Counted from the stretch's first letter, positions 1 to 6,389 are shown. The stretch is 7,796 nucleotides of DNA from Paracoccaceae bacterium (GCA_016937725.1 JAFGVZ010000195.1:1-7796); one strand, 5' to 3'. A program made the numbers and translations. Notes: generated from the sequence alone by a model not told the origin.

Positions 1-816
1 CGCATCGGCCCCTTCGTCGCGCAGGCGCGGCGCATCGGCAGCATCCATCACGCCCTTGATAACCAAGGGGCCGTCCCACGCATCGCGGACTGCCCGCAGA
101 TAATCCCAATCGGGCGCCGCGCGCAGCAAATAGCCCGGATGCGCGGTCGACGGCGCATTGCCGTCGAGTTTCAGATATTCCTCCATCAACCGCAGGCGCG
201 GCGTGCCCGCGCGCAGCGTGCCAAGCGCCCAAGCCGGGCGTTGCGCCACCTGCCACAGCATTGATGGTGTCAGCTTGGGCGGGATGGCAAGCTGCGCGCG
301 CAATTGCCGCTCGCGGCGTGAGGGCCCCGGCAGATCGACCGTCAGCACCAGCACGCGAAACCCGGCCTTGCGCGCGCGGTCCAGAATATCGGCGCGGATG
401 GCCGGGTCTTTCGGCGGATACAATTGGAACCAGCCCATATCGCCCGCGATTGGCCCGATGGTTTCGGGTGTTTGCGTGGCGACTGTGCTCAGCGTGTAGG
501 GAATGCGCGTGGCTTGCGCCATACCCGCCAATGCGGCTTCCGCCCCAGGCCAAATCAGCCCCGACATGCCCACCGGGGCCACGCCCACGGGCATGGCGTA
601 ATCCTGCCCCAGAAAGCGCGTGGTCAGGTCCGGCGTGATCGGTCCGCGCAGGATGGCGGGACGGAACAGCACCCGCTCCAGCGCCGCCCGATTGCGCGGC
701 TTGACGGATTCGCTGCCGGTGGCGCTGTCGAGATATTCCCAAACAAACCAAGGCACGCGCCGCTTGCAGGCGGCTTTCAGATCAGACAGCGCGGGATAAC
801 GCAGGCTTGGGTCCAT
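1..816 (-). CDS. FMN-dependent alpha-hydroxy-acid oxidase (L-lactate dehydrogenase/glycolate oxidase family), C-terminus cut by window edge
   Basis: Translating the minus strand gives 272 uninterrupted residues, from MDPSLRYPALSDLKAACKRR to the window edge. Family members oxidise (S)-2-hydroxy acids such as L-lactate or glycolate to 2-oxo acids with FMN in a TIM barrel. Visible family features are the N-terminal region with EYLDSATGSE (about 27-36), the FMN-side strand PVGVAPVGMSG (76-86), STVATQ (110-115), the WFQLYPPKD segment (129-137), LVLTVDLP (156-163), SRRERQLR (166-173) and the VIKGV strand (252-256) with the FMN-contacting lysine. The catalytic His of the N-H-x-G-R-Q motif would lie just beyond the left edge, so about 100 residues are missing. 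The start is chosen at the ATG beginning MDPS; another ATG lies 9 nt upstream in frame (MPR-MDPS). Neither has a clear ribosome binding site. A TACAAT hexamer at 845-850 (minus strand) could be its -10 box. Substrate is unknown; it is lldD-like but may not be LldD itself. Confidence 0.9.
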   Translation of the reverse strand, partial: MDPSLRYPALSDLKAACKRRVPWFVWEYLDSATGSESVKPRNRAALERVLFRPAILRGPITPDLTTRFLGQDYAMPVGVAPVGMSGLIWPGAEAALAGMAQATRIPYTLSTVATQTPETIGPIAGDMGWFQLYPPKDPAIRADILDRARKAGFRVLVLTVDLPGPSRRERQLRAQLAIPPKLTPSMLWQVAQRPAWALGTLRAGTPRLRLMEEYLKLDGNAPSTAHPGYLLRAAPDWDYLRAVRDAWDGPLVIKGVMDAADAPRLRDEGADA

Positions 817-883
817 GCGCGGCATAGAACGCGGAACAGGTGCGATTGTAAACCATAGGGATGGCAGCAGCTTTTTCATTTGC

Positions 884-1018
884 GCGCAATCGGCGGGCCG
901 TCCCGCGGCCTGCCGATTTATTGGCCAAGCCGCACAGCGCATTCGTTTTTCGGATTTGGCCGCCATAAAGTGCCTCGTTCGAGCGTCGGTTCGGCAGCCC
1001 CCGGCCCGCCGCTTGCGC
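884..1018 (+). repeat. Copy A of a 135-bp palindromic repeat (REPIN/MITE-like), upstream of the helicase gene
   Basis: The element begins GCGCAATCGGCGGGCCG (884-900) and ends with the inverted sequence at 1002-1018; the two arms match at 16 of 17 positions. The left arm belongs to a 31-nt hairpin (888-918) with 13 Watson-Crick or G.T pairs, one further T.G closing pair and a CCC loop. The right end carries a shorter relative of the same hairpin in inverted orientation. The interior shares TTCGGATTTGGC, ATAAAG and GCCGCA with copy B at 3484-3619, in the same order and similar spacing, so the whole unit is repeated rather than only its ends. It lies between the divergent oxidase and helicase genes. 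No clear target-site duplication and no coding capacity are visible. The layout of two inverted REP-like hairpins around a spacer matches REPIN or MITE architecture. The family is not recognised and the boundaries are my estimate from the terminal repeats. Confidence 0.8.
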
Positions 1019-1065
1019 TCTGGGCCAAACACCAAAAAACACCAGAACATTCCTTGAACACCCGC

Positions 1066-1094
1066 TTTATTTCCCCCCGCCCCCGCGCTATGCT
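1066..1094 (+). promoter_or_regulatory. Candidate promoter of the helicase gene, possibly giving a leaderless transcript
   Basis: A TATGCT hexamer at 1089-1094 resembles a sigma-70 -10 box and ends exactly 6 nt before the ATG at 1101, so initiation 7 nt downstream would fall on the A of the start codon. A spacing of 17 nt places the -35 at TTTATT (1066-1071), which is poor. The C-rich stretch before the ATG holds no Shine-Dalgarno sequence, which fits a leaderless mRNA. The weak -35 keeps confidence low. Confidence 0.35.
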
Positions 1095-1100
1095 TTGCCT

Positions 1101-3476
1101 ATGTCTGATTTCAACACCGATCTGCCCCTGTCCGCCCGCGCCATGGCCGCGCGCCCCGCGCCCTATCTGGACGGGCTGAACCCCGCGCAGCGCGAGGCCG
1201 TGGAAACACTCGATGGCCCTGTGCTGATGCTCGCGGGCGCGGGCACCGGCAAAACCAAGGCGCTGACCGCGCGCATCGCGCATCTGCTGAACACGGGCCG
1301 CGCATTCCCGTCGCAAATCCTTGCCGTGACCTTCACCAACAAGGCCGCGCGCGAGATGAAATTGCGCGTCGGCGGCTATCTGGGCGACGCGGTGGAAGGC
1401 ATGGCTTGGATGGGGACTTTCCATTCCATCAGCGCGAAATTGCTGCGGCGTCACGCGGAACTCGTGGGCCTGAAATCCAGCTTCACGATTCTGGACATGG
1501 ACGACCAGTTGCGGCTGCTGAAACAGATCATCGCCGCCGCGAATATAGATGAAAAACGCTGGCCCCCGCGCCTGCTGGCCAACATTATCGACCAGTGGAA
1601 GAACCGCGCTTGGACACCCGAACAGGTGCCGTCATCTGAAGCCAGCGCCTTCGACAATCGCGGGACGGAGTTTTACGCGGCCTATCAGGAACGGCTGAAA
1701 ACCCTGAACGCCTGCGATTTCGGTGATTTGCTGTTGCATTGCGTCACCATCTTTCAACAGCACCCGGATGTGCTTACCGACTATCACCGCCGCTTCAACT
1801 ACGTTCTTGTGGACGAATATCAGGACACCAACGTCGCCCAGTATCTTTGGCTGCGCCTGCTGGCGGCGGGGCACAAGAATATCTGCTGCGTGGGCGATGA
1901 CGACCAATCCATCTATGGCTGGCGCGGGGCCGAAGTGGGCAATATCCTGCGGTTCGAGCGCGATTTTCCCGGCGCCAAAGTGGTGCGGCTGGAACAGAAT
2001 TACCGCTCCACCCCGCATATTCTGGCCGCTGCGGGGCAGGTCATTTCCGGCAATCAGGACCGCTTGGGCAAAACCCTCTGGACCGAAGCGCAATCGGGCG
2101 AAAAGGTCCGCCTGATCGGCCATTGGGATGGCGAGGAAGAGGCGCGCTGGGTGGGTGAGCAGATCGAGGATCTGCAACGCGGCACGCGCGGCTTGCAACC
2201 CTTCAACCTGGAACAAATGGCCATCCTCGTGCGCGCCAGCCACCAGATGCGCGCCTTCGAGGATCGCTTCCTGACCATCGGCCTGCCCTACCGCGTCATC
2301 GGCGGGCCGCGCTTTTACGAACGGATGGAAATCCGCGATGCGATGGCCTATTTCCGCCTTGCCGTCAGTCCCGCCGACGATCTGGCGTTCGAGCGTGTGG
2401 TCAACACCCCCAAACGCGGCTTGGGCGACAAGGCGCAGCAGATCATTCAACGGTATGCCCGCGCCAATGATGTGCCGCTGGTGCAAGGGGCCGCATTGGC
2501 AATAGAGGCGGGCGAGATCAAGGGCCGCGGCGCGGGGCAATTGCGCGCGTTTCTGGACGCGGTGGACCGCTGGCACCGCGCGGTGTTGGGCTTGGGCGTA
2601 GTGCCCGAAGATGATGCACTGATCGAAAGCATCTCCGATGACGCGGCGCCCGGCAGCCATATCGAACTAGCCGAGCAGATTCTGGAAGACTCGGGTTACA
2701 CGGAAATGTGGCTCAACGACAAGACGCCCGAAGCGCCGGGCCGTTTGGACAACCTGAAGGAACTGGTCAAGGCGCTGGAGAATTTCGAGAACCTGCAAGG
2801 GTTTCTGGAACATGTGGCGCTGGTCATGGACAATGACAGCGACGGGGCCGAAGACAAGGTCAGCATCATGACCTTGCACGGCGCCAAAGGTCTGGAATTT
2901 CCCATCGTGTTCCTGCCGGGATGGGAAGAAGGGCTGTTTCCCTCGCAACGCTCCATGGACGAAAGCGGTCAGAAGGGCTTGGAGGAAGAGCGCCGCTTGG
3001 CCTATGTCGGCATTACCCGCGCCGAGCAGTTATGCACGATCAGTTTTGCCGCGAACCGCCGGGTTTACGGGCAATGGCAGTCGCAACTGCCCTCGCGCTT
3101 TGTCGATGAATTGCCCGGCGACCATGTCGAGGTGCTGACGCCGCCGGGGATTTATGGCGGGATCGGCGCGGGGATGGGCAGCACGGGGTTTGGTAGCGCA
3201 GTGGAAGAGCGCGCGTCGAAGGCAGATGTCTATAATTCCCCCGGCTGGCGACGGTTGCAAAGCGCCGAACGCAGCCAGCCCAAGCTGGTGCATGGCACGG
3301 TTGTTCCCGATTTCGAGGAAGGCGCGCGCGTCTTTCACCAGAAATTCGGCTACGGGATCGTCGCCTCGGTCGATGGTGACAAACTGTTTGTCGAGTTCGA
3401 GAAATCCTCGGCTCGGCATGTCATGGCGGCCTATCTGCAAGATGCCGATGCGGCGGCGGGGGAAGTGCCGTTTTGA
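1101..3476 (+). CDS. uvrD: UvrD/PcrA/Rep-type superfamily 1A ATP-dependent DNA helicase
   Basis: This encodes a 791-residue 3'-5' DNA helicase; family members act in nucleotide excision repair, mismatch repair and clearing of stalled polymerases. All SF1A motifs are visible: the Q motif LNPAQREAV (26-34), Walker A GAGTGKT (46-52), motif Ia VTFTNKAAREM (76-86), Walker B VLVDEYQDTN with D238-E239, motif III VGDDDQSIYGWRGA, motif IV LEQNYRS, motif V MTLHGAKGLEFPIVFLPG with the following EEGLFPSQRS, and motif VI EERRLAYVGITRAE ending near residue 641. The C-terminus (about 742-781, KFGYGIVASVDGD...VEFE) matches the Tudor-like fold that binds RNA polymerase in PcrA/UvrD. Length is normal for the family. 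ATG 1101 is preferred over an in-frame TTG at 1095 because of the promoter spacing. The gene stands alone, bracketed by the two repeat copies. UvrD and PcrA cannot be separated by sequence alone here. Confidence 0.95.
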   Translation: MSDFNTDLPLSARAMAARPAPYLDGLNPAQREAVETLDGPVLMLAGAGTGKTKALTARIAHLLNTGRAFPSQILAVTFTNKAAREMKLRVGGYLGDAVEGMAWMGTFHSISAKLLRRHAELVGLKSSFTILDMDDQLRLLKQIIAAANIDEKRWPPRLLANIIDQWKNRAWTPEQVPSSEASAFDNRGTEFYAAYQERLKTLNACDFGDLLLHCVTIFQQHPDVLTDYHRRFNYVLVDEYQDTNVAQYLWLRLLAAGHKNICCVGDDDQSIYGWRGAEVGNILRFERDFPGAKVVRLEQNYRSTPHILAAAGQVISGNQDRLGKTLWTEAQSGEKVRLIGHWDGEEEARWVGEQIEDLQRGTRGLQPFNLEQMAILVRASHQMRAFEDRFLTIGLPYRVIGGPRFYERMEIRDAMAYFRLAVSPADDLAFERVVNTPKRGLGDKAQQIIQRYARANDVPLVQGAALAIEAGEIKGRGAGQLRAFLDAVDRWHRAVLGLGVVPEDDALIESISDDAAPGSHIELAEQILEDSGYTEMWLNDKTPEAPGRLDNLKELVKALENFENLQGFLEHVALVMDNDSDGAEDKVSIMTLHGAKGLEFPIVFLPGWEEGLFPSQRSMDESGQKGLEEERRLAYVGITRAEQLCTISFAANRRVYGQWQSQLPSRFVDELPGDHVEVLTPPGIYGGIGAGMGSTGFGSAVEERASKADVYNSPGWRRLQSAERSQPKLVHGTVVPDFEEGARVFHQKFGYGIVASVDGDKLFVEFEKSSARHVMAAYLQDADAAAGEVPF

Positions 3477-3483
3477 CAAAATA

Positions 3484-3619
3484 GCGCAATCGGTGGGCCG
3501 GGGTCTGCCGATGCGACAGATATTCTAGTGCGCTTTATCCCAGCCAAATCCGAATGGCGCGTGTTCTGTGCAATGCGGCTGGCAAATCGGCAGGCCACGG
3601 GACGGCCCACCGATTGCGC
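3484..3619 (-). repeat. Copy B of the palindromic repeat, inverted relative to copy A, between convergent genes
   Basis: This 136-bp copy starts 7 nt after the helicase stop codon and ends 24 nt before the stop of the DCC gene. Its termini form a perfect 17-bp inverted repeat, GCGCAATCGGTGGGCCG at 3484-3500 and its reverse complement at 3603-3619. On the minus strand the 31-nt segment 3615-3585 forms the same hairpin as copy A, with four positions as G.T wobble pairs. At the other end 3489-3512 forms a shorter hairpin (ATCGGTGGG against TCTGCCGAT). The interior, read on the minus strand, keeps TTCGGATTTGGC and ATAAAG. Its place between converging genes suggests it could act as a two-way transcription terminator or protect mRNA 3' ends, but there is no long T tract. 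That role is inferred from position only. Confidence 0.8.
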
Positions 3620-3643
3620 GGCGGGCTGCGCCCTTGTTCCGCG

Positions 3644-4012
3644 CTACCCTCGCGCCCGCTTCGCCTCTCGCCGCAGATGCAGCTTGTAGAGAAGCGGCGC
3701 GGCAACCCGGTCATACACCAGCCCGACCGCATGGCGCAGCCCCGGCAGCGCCACCAGTTTCGCGAGCCACCGCCAGCGCGGCAGCGCCTGCCAGATCAGC
3801 AAGAACGCTGGAAACCCCGACACGATCCGCCCGTCATGGCGCGCATGCAGGCGGCGCATGGCCTGATCGGCGCTGATGCCCCAATCGTCCAGCGGCGCGG
3901 TGTTCAGGTCGGTAAAGCGCAAATCTGCGCCAGTCGCATCTGCGCGGGTGCGGTAATGGGCAATCTCGGCGGAGCAGATCGGGCAACGCCCATTATACAA
4001 AATCTCGGTCAT
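3644..4012 (-). CDS. DCC-family (DUF393) thiol-disulfide oxidoreductase-like protein
   Basis: The 122-residue product begins MTEILYNGRCPICSAEI, which fits the N-terminal signature of the DCC/DUF393 family, a thioredoxin-like group named for a conserved Asp-Cys-Cys pattern. The Cys pair is C10-x-x-C13. The usual aspartate in the YDGxC position is asparagine here (YNGRC). Further family-like segments are LRFTDLN (31-37), the GRIVSGFPAFLLIWQALP stretch (61-78), and a basic C-terminus with YKLHLRREAKRARG. No signal peptide is seen, so it is probably cytoplasmic. No substrate is established for most of the family. The gene lies 30 nt downstream of alkB on the same strand, but a promoter-like sequence at the alkB 3' end suggests it can be transcribed separately. 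No Shine-Dalgarno precedes the ATG. Confidence 0.85.
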   Translation of the reverse strand: MTEILYNGRCPICSAEIAHYRTRADATGADLRFTDLNTAPLDDWGISADQAMRRLHARHDGRIVSGFPAFLLIWQALPRWRWLAKLVALPGLRHAVGLVYDRVAAPLLYKLHLRREAKRARG

Positions 4013-4018
4013 GGCATG

Positions 4019-4046
4019 AAAGTAGCGCCCTGCCCCGCTCGCTCAA
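4019..4046 (-). promoter_or_regulatory. Candidate sigma-70 promoter of the DCC gene, overlapping the alkB stop codon
   Basis: On the minus strand, TTGAGC (4046-4041), a 16-nt spacer and TACTTT (4024-4019) form a plausible -35/-10 pair. The -10 ends 6 nt before the ATG of the DCC gene, so the predicted start point falls on the start codon itself. TTGAGC includes the TGA stop of alkB. The absence of a Shine-Dalgarno sequence fits a leaderless mRNA. Confidence 0.45.
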
Positions 4047-5182
4047 GCAGCCCCTCTGGGCCACGGTGTCGCATGGCGATCGTAAGGCAACCAATCGTCA
4101 ATGTCGGGGTAAAACTGCCGCCGCCACGCGCGCACCTTCGGGTCCATGAAGCGCCGCCACAGGGGCGGCACCATCGCCAGCGTCGTCAGCGCCGGGTAGC
4201 CATAGGGCAGTTGCGGGGCCTCTGCGCGGTCATAGGTCTGCAACAAAGGAAAGCGGCGGTCGGGCTTGAAATGGTGGTCCGAATGGCGTTGCAGGTTGAT
4301 CATCAGCCAGTTCGACGCCTTGTGGGACGCGTTCCAGCTATGATGGGGGCGCACGGGTTCGTATTTGCCCTCGCCCAAATACCGCCGGGTCAGGCCGTAA
4401 TGTTCGATGTAATTGGTCAATTCCAATTGCCAGATTGCAATCAGCGCCTGCCATGCGAACAGAACCAAGCCCCACCAGCCCGCGATCAAGAACGCCAGCG
4501 CCAGCATCCCGCCTTGCAAAGCCGCATAGCGCCAGAACGGGTTAGAAATGTGCCACGCGCCGAGCCCCTTTCGCGCCAGCATCGCCGCTTCGGCCCGCAA
4601 GGCCGACCCCGGACAATCGCGCAAGACGCGCCAGAAATACGCTTGGAACCCTTCGCCCATGCGCGCGGTCACCGGGTCGCGCGGAGTGCCCACGTAGCGG
4701 TGATGAACTTGCAGATGCTCCGACCGGAAATGGCTATAAAGCACCGAGGCCAGCAGCAAATCGCCCAGCCAGCGTTCCAGCGCCGGTTTTTGGTGCATCA
4801 ATTCGTGGCTGTAGACAATGCCGATCACGCCCGACATGACGCCGACGCCGAACATCAGCGACAATTCTTCGAACCAATGCAAATGGTCAGTCGCCGCGAT
4901 CCACCACAAAGCGCCGAAGATGACCGCGAATTGGATCGGGAACCAGATCAGCGTAATCGCGCGATACCAGAACAGGTCTTTCAGCGGCGTTTCAGTGTCG
5001 GGGTTGTTGGTGTTCAGGCCCGTCAGGAAATCCATCGCCGTGAACACGCCCCAGCCGTAAAGCGGCATCAGGATCAGCCACCAGCCGCCTTGCAGGGCCG
5101 CGATCACGATCAGCGGCACAAAGCCGAGCGACGCCCAAAAGGGCATGGCGGCGGAAAAACGACGGAACTGGTCTGGTGTCAC
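4043..5182 (-). CDS. alkB: AlkB-type alkane 1-monooxygenase (integral membrane di-iron hydroxylase)
   Basis: The 379-residue product has the full AlkB signature: histidine box 1 HELMH (126-130), box 2 EHLQVHH (155-161), box 3 LQRHSDHH (297-304), and the alkane-hydroxylase motif NYIEHYGL (257-264). These hold the nine histidines expected to bind the two irons. Hydrophobic segments near 15-30, 33-50, 74-95, 107-125, 222-240 and 240-256 fit a multi-pass inner-membrane protein. The family hydroxylates the terminal carbon of n-alkanes using electrons from rubredoxin. No rubredoxin is fused here (the C-terminus stops at PRGAA) or encoded nearby, so electrons must come from elsewhere. After box 3 the sequence is FKPDRRF, not the more usual H-x-N-P-x-R-R-Y, so substrate range may differ. 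The chosen start is GTG 5182 (MTPDQF); ATG 5146 (MPFWAS) is an alternative. The gene follows mutY by 73 nt on the same strand. Confidence 0.93.
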   Translation of the reverse strand: MTPDQFRRFSAAMPFWASLGFVPLIVIAALQGGWWLILMPLYGWGVFTAMDFLTGLNTNNPDTETPLKDLFWYRAITLIWFPIQFAVIFGALWWIAATDHLHWFEELSLMFGVGVMSGVIGIVYSHELMHQKPALERWLGDLLLASVLYSHFRSEHLQVHHRYVGTPRDPVTARMGEGFQAYFWRVLRDCPGSALRAEAAMLARKGLGAWHISNPFWRYAALQGGMLALAFLIAGWWGLVLFAWQALIAIWQLELTNYIEHYGLTRRYLGEGKYEPVRPHHSWNASHKASNWLMINLQRHSDHHFKPDRRFPLLQTYDRAEAPQLPYGYPALTTLAMVPPLWRRFMDPKVRAWRRQFYPDIDDWLPYDRHATPWPRGAA

Positions 5183-5255
5183 GCAGGAAACCCCATGTCT
5201 ATGTCGTGAAAATAGCGCAAATCAACCGGGTTTACAGCCCCTTGGCCCTGCGACA

Positions 5256-6299
5256 TCACGCGCCAAGCGCGGGCGCGGCCAAGGCATGTGCCTTGCGCAT
5301 CAGCGTGGGCAGATCGCGCGGGTTGAACGCGTCTGCGGGCACGAAATGGCCCTCAGCGTCCATCGGCAGATGCGCCACGCGCAACGCAAGGCGCAGGTGG
5401 AAATGGGTGAAGGTGTGGCGCAGTTCGGCATTCACCGCGCGCCAATCGGCGGCGACGGGCGGGGCTTCCACCGGATCGGACGAGGCCCAATCCGTGCCCG
5501 GCCAGCCCAAAGTGCCGCCGAGCAAGCCCTTGGGCGGGCGGCGTTCCAGCAGCCATGCGCCATCTACCCGCCGCCCGATATAAGCAATGCCGAACCGCAC
5601 GGGCTTGGTTGCTTTCGGCGTTTTGCGCGGCAGGTCGGGCGCGGTGCCAGTCGCGCGCGCCGCACACGGCCCGCGCCATGGGCAGATGCCGCAAGCGGGG
5701 TTGCGCGGTGTGCAGATGGTCGCGCCAAGGTCCATCACCGCCTGGGCATAGTCGCCGGGGCGCGCATCGGGCGTCAGGCGGGCGGCATAGTCGGTCAGGA
5801 TGGGCTTGGCGGCGGGCAAAGGCGTATGGTCGTCGAATATTCGCGCCATGACGCGTTCGACATTGCCATCGACCACGGTTTCGGCCCGCCCGAACGCGAT
5901 CGCCGCAATCGCGGCAGAGGTATAGGGGCCGATCCCCGGCAGCTCTTGCAGCCCTGCCCGCGTATCGGGAAAAGCCCCCATCGCCACCACGGCCCGCGCG
6001 CATTTCAACAGGTTACGGGCGCGGGCATAGTAGCCAAGGCCCGCCCATTCGGCCATGACATCGGCATCCTCCGCCGCCGCCAATGCCTGCACAGTCGGCC
6101 AGCGCGCGGTGAAACGGTGGAAATAGTCCTTCACCGCCGCCACGGTGGTTTGCTGCAACATTACTTCGGACAGCCAGACGCGATACGGGTCCGCAGCAGC
6201 ACCGCCCGGCGGCACGCGCCACGGCAAAGCACGGGCATGGCGATCATACCATGCCAGCAACTCTGCCGACATTTGCGCATAGCCTGCCTCGTCACGCAT
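5256..6299 (-). CDS. mutY: A/G-specific adenine glycosylase MutY
   Basis: The 347-residue product removes adenine mispaired with 8-oxoguanine in base-excision repair. The catalytic helix shows SEVMLQQT (44-51), with E45 corresponding to E. coli E37. The helix-hairpin-helix is LPGIGPYTSAAIAAIAFG (120-137), and VDGNVERV (143-150) supplies the catalytic aspartate D144. The [4Fe-4S] loop has C196, C203, C206 and C212 in the exact C-x6-C-x2-C-x5-C spacing. The C-terminal MutT-like domain, which reads 8-oxoguanine, is present: LLERRPPKGLLGGTLGWPG (250-268) and RHTFTHFHL (294-302). Length matches the family (about 350). The start is taken at ATG 6299 (MRDEAGYAQM); ATG 6272 (MSAELLAWYDRH) lies nine codons later and is nearly as good, since neither has a clear ribosome binding site. 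The open frame continues upstream of 6299, but that part runs into the divergent gene and does not resemble MutY. It is transcribed away from DUF721. Confidence 0.95.
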   Translation of the reverse strand: MRDEAGYAQMSAELLAWYDRHARALPWRVPPGGAAADPYRVWLSEVMLQQTTVAAVKDYFHRFTARWPTVQALAAAEDADVMAEWAGLGYYARARNLLKCARAVVAMGAFPDTRAGLQELPGIGPYTSAAIAAIAFGRAETVVDGNVERVMARIFDDHTPLPAAKPILTDYAARLTPDARPGDYAQAVMDLGATICTPRNPACGICPWRGPCAARATGTAPDLPRKTPKATKPVRFGIAYIGRRVDGAWLLERRPPKGLLGGTLGWPGTDWASSDPVEAPPVAADWRAVNAELRHTFTHFHLRLALRVAHLPMDAEGHFVPADAFNPRDLPTLMRKAHALAAPALGA

Positions 6300-6375
6300 C
6301 TTTGACGGTCCATCCCCAAGAAAAGCCGCGCGCCCCTCTGGCCACGCGCGCCCATAAGGATAAACTGCGCCAGAC

Positions 6376-6380
6376 AGGAG
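6376..6380 (+). promoter_or_regulatory. Ribosome binding site of the DUF721 gene
   Basis: AGGAG lies 9 nt before the ATG at 6390 and fixes that start. It is one of only two strong Shine-Dalgarno sequences in the window. The rest of the 90-bp mutY/DUF721 divergent gap (6300-6389) must hold both promoters, but I see no convincing -35/-10 pair; ATAAGGATAAACT near 6354-6366 is the most AT-rich candidate for a plus-strand -10. Confidence 0.75.
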
Positions 6381-6389
6381 ACGACCGCA

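Noticed and set aside
817..879. N-terminal extension of the alpha-hydroxy-acid oxidase from an in-frame ATG at 879 (MKKLLPSLWFTIAPVPRS...)
   Set aside because: It looks superficially like a signal sequence, but the enzyme family is cytoplasmic or peripheral, no ribosome binding site precedes that ATG, and a TACAAT -10-like box lies inside the extension.
1632..2660. Minus-strand open frame of 342 codons inside the helicase gene
   Set aside because: It is wholly antisense to conserved helicase motifs and has no family resemblance or ribosome binding site.
3623..3633. GGGC-TGC-GCCC hairpin followed by TTGTT as a rho-independent terminator
   Set aside because: The stem is only 4 bp with an interrupted T run, and it lies about 150 nt beyond the helicase stop; too weak to annotate.
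3554..5209. Plus-strand open frame of 551 codons opposite alkB and the DCC gene
   Set aside because: It is antisense to two genes with clear family motifs. Its product is rich in Arg, Gln, Pro and His with no recognisable domain, as expected for a shadow frame in GC-rich DNA.
5183..5255. Possible further copy of the repeat between mutY and alkB (aaaatagcgcaaatc resembles the left edge of copy B)
   Set aside because: The similarity stops after about a dozen bases; there is no GGGCC hairpin arm and no matching right end.
5145..6305. Plus-strand open frame of 386 codons opposite mutY
   Set aside because: It is antisense to MutY, whose catalytic and iron-sulfur motifs are all intact; the translation is low-complexity and Arg-rich.
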